Assembly: GCA_964459095.1 (NCBI GenBank)
Contig: CAYWKL010000037.1
Location: 1-8,830 of the forward strand
DNA from: CAYWKL01 sp964459095
GTDB taxonomy: Bacteria; Patescibacteriota; Microgenomatia; Daviesbacterales; UBA10151
Direction of reading: 5' to 3'
DNA: 8,830 nucleotides
Each line of letters opens with the position of its first letter. Positions within the stretch are counted from its first letter, which is position 1. The notes under the pieces were generated by a model, which was not told the origin of the DNA, did not search any database, and worked only from the letters and a program-made list of their open reading frames with translations. Of the stretch, positions 4,885 to 8,830 are shown in pieces. The position numbers and the translations under genes were made by a program.

Positions 4885-6023
4885 ACCCAGCTAATTTTAG
4901 GGAGCGTATAAGATTAAACAACTTTTTAAGGGTGAAGAGGACTTTAGAAGGTAAAGGGGCATTTAAAGCAAGTATTGGCCAGGTTGTTGAACCAAAGGAT
5001 ATTTTGGGTACTTATGAGCGCTCAGGAGGGTTTACAACTGTTAATTTGGCACGGCAACTTGGTACCTCAGTAGGTAGTGCTAAAAATTTTTTAAAGAAAA
5101 ATATAGGAGATAAAATTTTTAAAGGTGAACTCTTGGCCTCAAGAAAAAGTGTTTTTGGGGAAAGGGTAATTACCGCGCCAACAGATGCAATAATAGAATC
5201 TTTTAATGAGACAAGAGGTGAGCTTACTTTAAAGTATTTACCAGCAATGGTCCATGTGCCTGCAGGAGTTTATGGGATTGTAGAGCAAAAAACCTCCCTT
5301 AATGAAGTGATAATCAAAACAATGGCTCATGAGATTTTTGGAATTTTTGGTACAGGGAAACAAAAAGAAGGTTTTTTGGTTTTTTTAGATGGCAAGGGAA
5401 ATTTAACAAATAAATCACAAATAACTAAAGAACTAAAGGGAAACATTGTGGTTTCTGGCGCGCTAGTTTATAAAGATGCAATTGAGGCCAGTATAAGTTT
5501 AGGAGTTGGTGCGCTAATCACAGGGGGATTAAATCTTCAAGATTTTGTATCCATAAGTGGAGAAATTAATCAATTATCAAGTATTGAATCAATTACCAAA
5601 ATGGGTACAGACATTGGTGTTGACTTAATAGTAACTGAAGGGTTTGGGCCCCTTCCTTTGGGGGATGATATTTTTGATTTAACTTCAAAACAGAGTGGCA
5701 TTTATTGTTTTGCATACGGGAATTCTGCAACTTTACTTCTTCCTGTTGGTGATCCTGATGTAATTTTGAAACTTAGAAAAATTGAGTTTCCAAAAATCGA
5801 GCAGAATCCAGAGAGAATACCCCAAATAGTTGTGAAAGAAATTTTAGTAGGACAAAGGGTCCGTTTAGTTTGGACTCCGTTTATGGGAGCTCAAGGAAGA
5901 GTAATCTCTGTTGATAAGCTCCCAACTACCCTTCCTTCTGGAATTTCTACTCACTTACTCACTATTGAAACTAAACTTAGAGTCTTAAAAGTTCCCTACA
6001 CAAACGTTGAAATAATAGGTTAA
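4881..6023 (+). CDS. Conserved-looking hypothetical protein, barrel-sandwich-like N-terminus and KOW-like C-terminus
   Basis: The 380-aa product has no signal peptide or obvious membrane segment. After a basic start, residues 28-125 resemble a barrel-sandwich (lipoyl/RnfC-like) fold: ASIGQVVEPKDILGTY, GDKIFKGELLASRK, VITAPTDAIIESF and GELTLKYL, with the typical VxxGDxIxxG and APxxAxI turns but no modified Lys motif. The middle (about 185-290) holds GNIVVSGALVYKDAIEASI and GVGALITGGLNLQDF, a glycine-rich alpha/beta pattern, then LIVTEGFGPLPLGDDIF. Residues 322-378 look like a KOW module: VGQRVRLVWTPFMGAQGRV and a closing RVLKVPYTNVEIIG, as in NusG-type or ribosomal KOW domains. The role is unknown; nucleic-acid or protein binding is only an inference. 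It overlaps the preceding gene by four bases, and its 3' end contains the predicted ctp promoter. Confidence 0.85.
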   Translation: MNPANFRERIRLNNFLRVKRTLEGKGAFKASIGQVVEPKDILGTYERSGGFTTVNLARQLGTSVGSAKNFLKKNIGDKIFKGELLASRKSVFGERVITAPTDAIIESFNETRGELTLKYLPAMVHVPAGVYGIVEQKTSLNEVIIKTMAHEIFGIFGTGKQKEGFLVFLDGKGNLTNKSQITKELKGNIVVSGALVYKDAIEASISLGVGALITGGLNLQDFVSISGEINQLSSIESITKMGTDIGVDLIVTEGFGPLPLGDDIFDLTSKQSGIYCFAYGNSATLLLPVGDPDVILKLRKIEFPKIEQNPERIPQIVVKEILVGQRVRLVWTPFMGAQGRVISVDKLPTTLPSGISTHLLTIETKLRVLKVPYTNVEIIG

Positions 6024-6035
6024 AGTATTTATTAT
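6007..6035 (+). promoter_or_regulatory. Predicted promoter of ctp
   Basis: TTGAAA at 6007-6012 (five of six) and TATTAT at 6030-6035 (five of six) are separated by exactly 17 bases. The -35 lies inside the last codons of the upstream gene. The ATG at 6054 is 18 bases after the -10, leaving a leader of only about 10-12 bases without a Shine-Dalgarno site. Confidence 0.55.
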
Positions 6036-6053
6036 GTAGATTCTTAAAAAAAT

Positions 6054-7268
6054 ATGTTTGAGTTTTTAAAAAGGATTAGCCTTCAAACTTTAATCATAGC
6101 CATTCTTACTTTTGTTCTTGGCTGGCAGCTAGGACACAAAGATATTAATCTTGCTTGGAAAAATTACCATCCTCAAGTAAAAATCTCAGACGCTGCTCCT
6201 CCTTTGGTGAAAGATATTGATTTTAAACTTTTTTGGCAAACCTGGAATGTTTTGTCACAAAAGTATGTAGATAAAAAAGCAATAGACCCGCAAAAAATGT
6301 ATTATGGTGCGATTTCTGGAATGGTTTCTGCCTTGGGGGATCCTTATACTGTATTTTTACCCCCAGATGCTCAAAAATCTTCAAAGGAAGAACTAGGAGG
6401 AAGTTTTGAAGGGGTAGGGATTCAGCTAGGTTTTGATAAAGAAAAAAGGTTGGTAGTTATTGCACCGCTTGAGGGGACTCCAGCAAAGCGCGCAGGGATA
6501 AAGCCGGGAGATTTGATTTTGAAAATAGGAGAAAAGGACACCACAACAATAAGTCTTCCTGAGGCAGTAAGTTTGATACGAGGCCCAAGAGAAACAAAAA
6601 TCACACTCCAAATTTATCACGAAGGCGACAAAGACACAAAAAATGTAACTTTAACTCGGGATACTATTTTAGTAAAAAGCGTTGAATTTGAAGAAAAAAA
6701 CACTCCTTCAGGAAAAACTGTTGGAGTAATTAAACTTTCAAGATTTGGAGAGAAAACCAAATCAGAGTGGGAAGAGGCAGTAGATAAAGCATTAGCGCTA
6801 AATCCTGACGGTGTCGTTCTAGATTTAAGGAATAACCCAGGGGGATTTTTGGATGGAGCAATTTATATAGCATCAGAGTTTATCAGTAATGGAGATGTGG
6901 TATTGCAAGAGGGGGCGGACGGTAATAGAATAAATTTTCCAGTAAATAGAGTTGGGAGGTTAACCAAATTTCCACTTTTGGTGTTGGTAAATAAAGGTTC
7001 TGCTTCAGCTTCAGAGATTGTGGCAGGAGCAATACAGGATTATAAAAGGGGGAAACTGGTTGGGGAGCAAACTTTCGGAAAAGGAACAATTCAGGAAGCA
7101 GAAGAACTCCCTGAGGATACAGGGCTTCATGTTACAACAGCAAAATGGCTGACCCCAGAGGGACGCTGGGTTCACAACAAAGGTTTAACTCCAGATGTGG
7201 TTGTAGAACAAGGGGAAGACGTAGAAAAAGATGATCAATTAAACGAAGCGTTGAAACTTCTAGATTAG
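6054..7268 (+). CDS. ctp: S41 family carboxyl-terminal processing protease
   Basis: This 404-aa protein is a CtpA/Prc-type serine protease that trims C-terminal ends of envelope proteins. A single N-terminal anchor (about 8-26, LQTLIIAILTFVLGWQLG) places the rest outside the membrane. YGAISGMVSALGDPYTVFLPP (84-104) is the family's cap region. The PDZ domain covers about 114-203, with the GGSFEGVGIQLG stretch, then APLEGTPAKRAGIKPGDLI. The protease core includes VVLDLRNNPGG (254-264). The catalytic dyad is S318 in GSASASEI and K343 in TFGKGT, 25 residues apart as in known members, with Q347 following. It ends with the usual LTPDVVVE. Length is normal (about 380-450). It lies 30 bases after the KOW-like gene and 11 bases before htrA, so ctp and htrA probably share a transcript. 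Confidence 0.96.
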   Translation: MFEFLKRISLQTLIIAILTFVLGWQLGHKDINLAWKNYHPQVKISDAAPPLVKDIDFKLFWQTWNVLSQKYVDKKAIDPQKMYYGAISGMVSALGDPYTVFLPPDAQKSSKEELGGSFEGVGIQLGFDKEKRLVVIAPLEGTPAKRAGIKPGDLILKIGEKDTTTISLPEAVSLIRGPRETKITLQIYHEGDKDTKNVTLTRDTILVKSVEFEEKNTPSGKTVGVIKLSRFGEKTKSEWEEAVDKALALNPDGVVLDLRNNPGGFLDGAIYIASEFISNGDVVLQEGADGNRINFPVNRVGRLTKFPLLVLVNKGSASASEIVAGAIQDYKRGKLVGEQTFGKGTIQEAEELPEDTGLHVTTAKWLTPEGRWVHNKGLTPDVVVEQGEDVEKDDQLNEALKLLD

Positions 7269-7279
7269 ACTATCTAAAT

Positions 7280-8386
7280 ATGATTTTAAGGTTTGTAAAA
7301 ATTGCTTTAATTATAATTGCCGGTGCTATACTTTTAATAGTTGGCTTAAAATTAATTTCTTCAAAGAGAAACTTAAATTTACAGTTTCCTACAAGTAGCC
7401 CTGGGGTAAACTTCCAAACTAAAGTAGTTGTTCAAGAGGAAAGTGCAGTTATTTCTGTATTTGAAAAATCCTCACCTTCTGTTGTGGCAATAGGTGTAAC
7501 AGAGAGAGTTGTGGATCCGTTTGATCCACAAGCTATACCCAAAAATTTGCAAAACACAATTGGAACAGGCTTTGTTGTTTCTAAAGAAGGGATAATAGTA
7601 ACCAATAGACACGTAGTCTCTGACCCTGGAGCTAAATATTCAGTAGTTTTAAAAAATGGGGGAAAATATGATGTTAAAAAGATTTTTAAGGATCCTAACT
7701 TGGATATGGCAATTGTTCAAATTGAGGCATCCAATTTAACACCACTACCCCTTGGAGATTCCAAAAAACTCAAACCAGGACAATCTGTTGTTGCAATAGG
7801 AAATGCTCTAGGAAAATTTGATAACACAATAACTACAGGCGTGGTCTCAGGTTTGGGAAGAGAAGTAGTGGCCGGGAATCCCTTCATTGGAGCTGAGCAG
7901 CTTGATAATTTAATCCAAACAGATGCAGCAATAAATCCTGGCAATTCTGGTGGACCCTTACTTAATTTGTCCGGTGAAGTAATAGGAGTCAACGTTGCGC
8001 TAACAGAGGGAGCAGAAAATATTGGTTTTGCAATACCTATAAATGAAGTCAAAGCAGTTGTGGATGAATTCCTAAAAACAGGGAAAATCTCAAGGCCTTT
8101 TTTAGGGGTAGGCTATAGAATAATTAGCCGCGATTTGGCACTTTTGAATGAAGTTCCCCAAGGAGCATATATCCAGGAAGTAGTAGAGAATACTCCAGCT
8201 AAGGATGCAGGAATCTTAGTTGGGGATATAATTACCAAAATGGATGGAAAAAATATTAATGGGGAAAATAGCGTAGCGGATGTATTAAAATCAAAAAAAG
8301 TTGGGGACAGAATAAATATTGATATTTGGAGAGATGGAAAGACAATAAATCTTACTGCTACACTGAAAGAATCCCCAAACATTTGA
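7280..8386 (+). CDS. htrA: HtrA/DegP-type serine protease with one PDZ domain
   Basis: The 368-aa product is a membrane-anchored trypsin-like protease of the DegP/DegS group (S1C), which degrades misfolded proteins outside the membrane. The anchor is at about residues 5-24. A Ser/Pro-containing linker leads to the protease domain (about 55-262). The catalytic triad is complete: H111 in VTNRHVV, D142 in LDMAIVQ and S223 in GNSGGPL; TGTGFVV-like IGTGFVV (94-100) and VVAIGNALG (170-178) fit the fold. One PDZ domain follows (about 272-362: RPFLGVGYRII, VVENTPAKDAGILVGDIITK). One PDZ is the DegS/HtrA2-like layout. There is no Shine-Dalgarno site; the start lies 11 bases after the ctp stop. It ends in TGA, which supports the standard code. 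Confidence 0.96.
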   Translation: MILRFVKIALIIIAGAILLIVGLKLISSKRNLNLQFPTSSPGVNFQTKVVVQEESAVISVFEKSSPSVVAIGVTERVVDPFDPQAIPKNLQNTIGTGFVVSKEGIIVTNRHVVSDPGAKYSVVLKNGGKYDVKKIFKDPNLDMAIVQIEASNLTPLPLGDSKKLKPGQSVVAIGNALGKFDNTITTGVVSGLGREVVAGNPFIGAEQLDNLIQTDAAINPGNSGGPLLNLSGEVIGVNVALTEGAENIGFAIPINEVKAVVDEFLKTGKISRPFLGVGYRIISRDLALLNEVPQGAYIQEVVENTPAKDAGILVGDIITKMDGKNINGENSVADVLKSKKVGDRINIDIWRDGKTINLTATLKESPNI

Positions 8387-8410
8387 TTTTTATTTCAAAT
8401 AAAATATACT
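8383..8410 (+). promoter_or_regulatory. Predicted promoter of glmS
   Basis: TTGATT at 8383-8388 (four of six) and TATACT at 8405-8410 (five of six) are separated by 16 bases. The spacer is almost entirely a perfect A/T palindrome (8388-8404, arms ttttattt and aaataaaa around a C). The leader would be about 25 bases and contains AAAGG at 8422-8426, too far from the ATG at 8443 for a normal Shine-Dalgarno site. The palindrome is too weak to be a convincing terminator for htrA. Confidence 0.4.
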
Positions 8411-8442
8411 TATTTAAAAAGAAAGGTAGGCTGGATAATTTT

Positions 8443-8830
8443 ATGTGTGGAATTTTTGGAGCTGTAGGGAGCAAAACTGCAGTTAAAGATGTATATGAAG
8501 GATTAAAATCGCTTGAATATAGGGGGTATGATTCGTGGGGAATTGGAATAGAAATAGGTGGAAAAATTATTCTAGAAAAAGAAATTGGGAAAATGAAGGA
8601 TCATTTACCAAATTTATCCCAAAGTGATTTTGCTTTTGGACACACCCGCTGGGCGACTCACGGTGGTGTTACAGCGACAAATGCTCACCCCCACACAGGT
8701 TGCAGTAAAAAAATTGCAGCAGTGCATAACGGTATTATTGAAAATTACCAGGTATTAAAGGAAGCTTTAAAAAATCACAAATTTGCTTCAGAAACAGACA
8801 CAGAAGTGTTTGTACATCTAGTAGAAGAAT
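8443..8830 (+). CDS. glmS: Glutamine--fructose-6-phosphate aminotransferase, N-terminal part, cut by the window edge
   Basis: The first 129 codons encode the class II glutaminase domain of GlmS, which makes glucosamine-6-phosphate from fructose-6-phosphate and glutamine, the first step to UDP-GlcNAc. MCGIFGAVG gives the nucleophile Cys2, exposed once Met1 is removed. LEYRGYDSWGI (24-34), GHTRWATHG (66-74), NAHPHTG (80-86), HNGIIENY (95-102) and the SETDTEVFVHL stretch near the edge are all family signatures of the glutamine site. Position 32 is Trp where E. coli-type enzymes have Ala (YDSAG). The sugar isomerase domains lie outside the window. No glmS ribozyme is visible: the gap to htrA is only 56 bases, much too short for one. 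The start is fixed by the MCGIFG motif. Confidence 0.95.
   Translation, partial: MCGIFGAVGSKTAVKDVYEGLKSLEYRGYDSWGIGIEIGGKIILEKEIGKMKDHLPNLSQSDFAFGHTRWATHGGVTATNAHPHTGCSKKIAAVHNGIIENYQVLKEALKNHKFASETDTEVFVHLVEE

Noticed and set aside
7717..8382. Two minus-strand open frames inside htrA
   Set aside because: They are antisense to catalytic and PDZ regions of a clear protease gene and have no recognisable protein features.
8388..8404. A/T palindrome as an intrinsic terminator for htrA
   Set aside because: The stem has only A-T pairs, a one-base centre and no U-tract after it, so it would be too weak.
8384..8442. TGA read as glycine, as in Gracilibacteria and Absconditabacteria
   Set aside because: Read-through of the htrA TGA would add unrelated residues after the end of the PDZ domain, and the ATGA overlap at 4881-4884 fits TGA as a stop.

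Overview
The window looks like a chromosomal segment from a small-genome bacterium of the Candidate Phyla Radiation (Patescibacteria), most likely Microgenomates-like. The signs are AT-rich DNA, short intergenic gaps, almost no Shine-Dalgarno sequences, -10-like boxes 7 to 10 bases before several start codons, and an rpsF-ssb-rpsR block with no rplI beside it. TGA is used as a normal stop, which argues against the TGA-as-glycine lineages. The placement is an inference from these traits and not from a database match.

Left part (1-3032). A minus-strand gene of unknown function runs off the left edge. A 184-base divergent spacer follows, holding one copy of a 60-bp repeat inside a striking array with a 10-bp period. 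Next is a plus-strand membrane glycosyltransferase of the ArnT/PMT type. It converges on a minus-strand PlsC-like acyltransferase whose catalytic motif is altered. The convergent spacer holds the second copy of the 60-bp repeat (59 of 60 bases identical) and a perfect 17-bp palindrome.

Right part (3117-8830). Everything is on the plus strand: rpsF (bS6), ssb, rpsR (bS18), two unrecognised genes with overlapping stop and start (193 and 380 aa, the second with a barrel-sandwich-like N-terminal region and a KOW-like C-terminus), a membrane-anchored S41 processing protease (ctp), a membrane-anchored HtrA/DegP-type protease, and the first 129 codons of glmS. The block thus couples ribosome and replication genes to envelope proteolysis and then to the first step of amino-sugar synthesis.

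The best leads are the 10-bp-phased array with its repeat family, the systematic leaderless-promoter geometry, the GC-rich repeat-like insert in the SSB linker, and the unknown 193/380-aa gene pair. No CRISPR array, defence system, insertion sequence, tRNA or rRNA was seen. No gene-free stretch exceeds 300 bases; the longest is 574-757.
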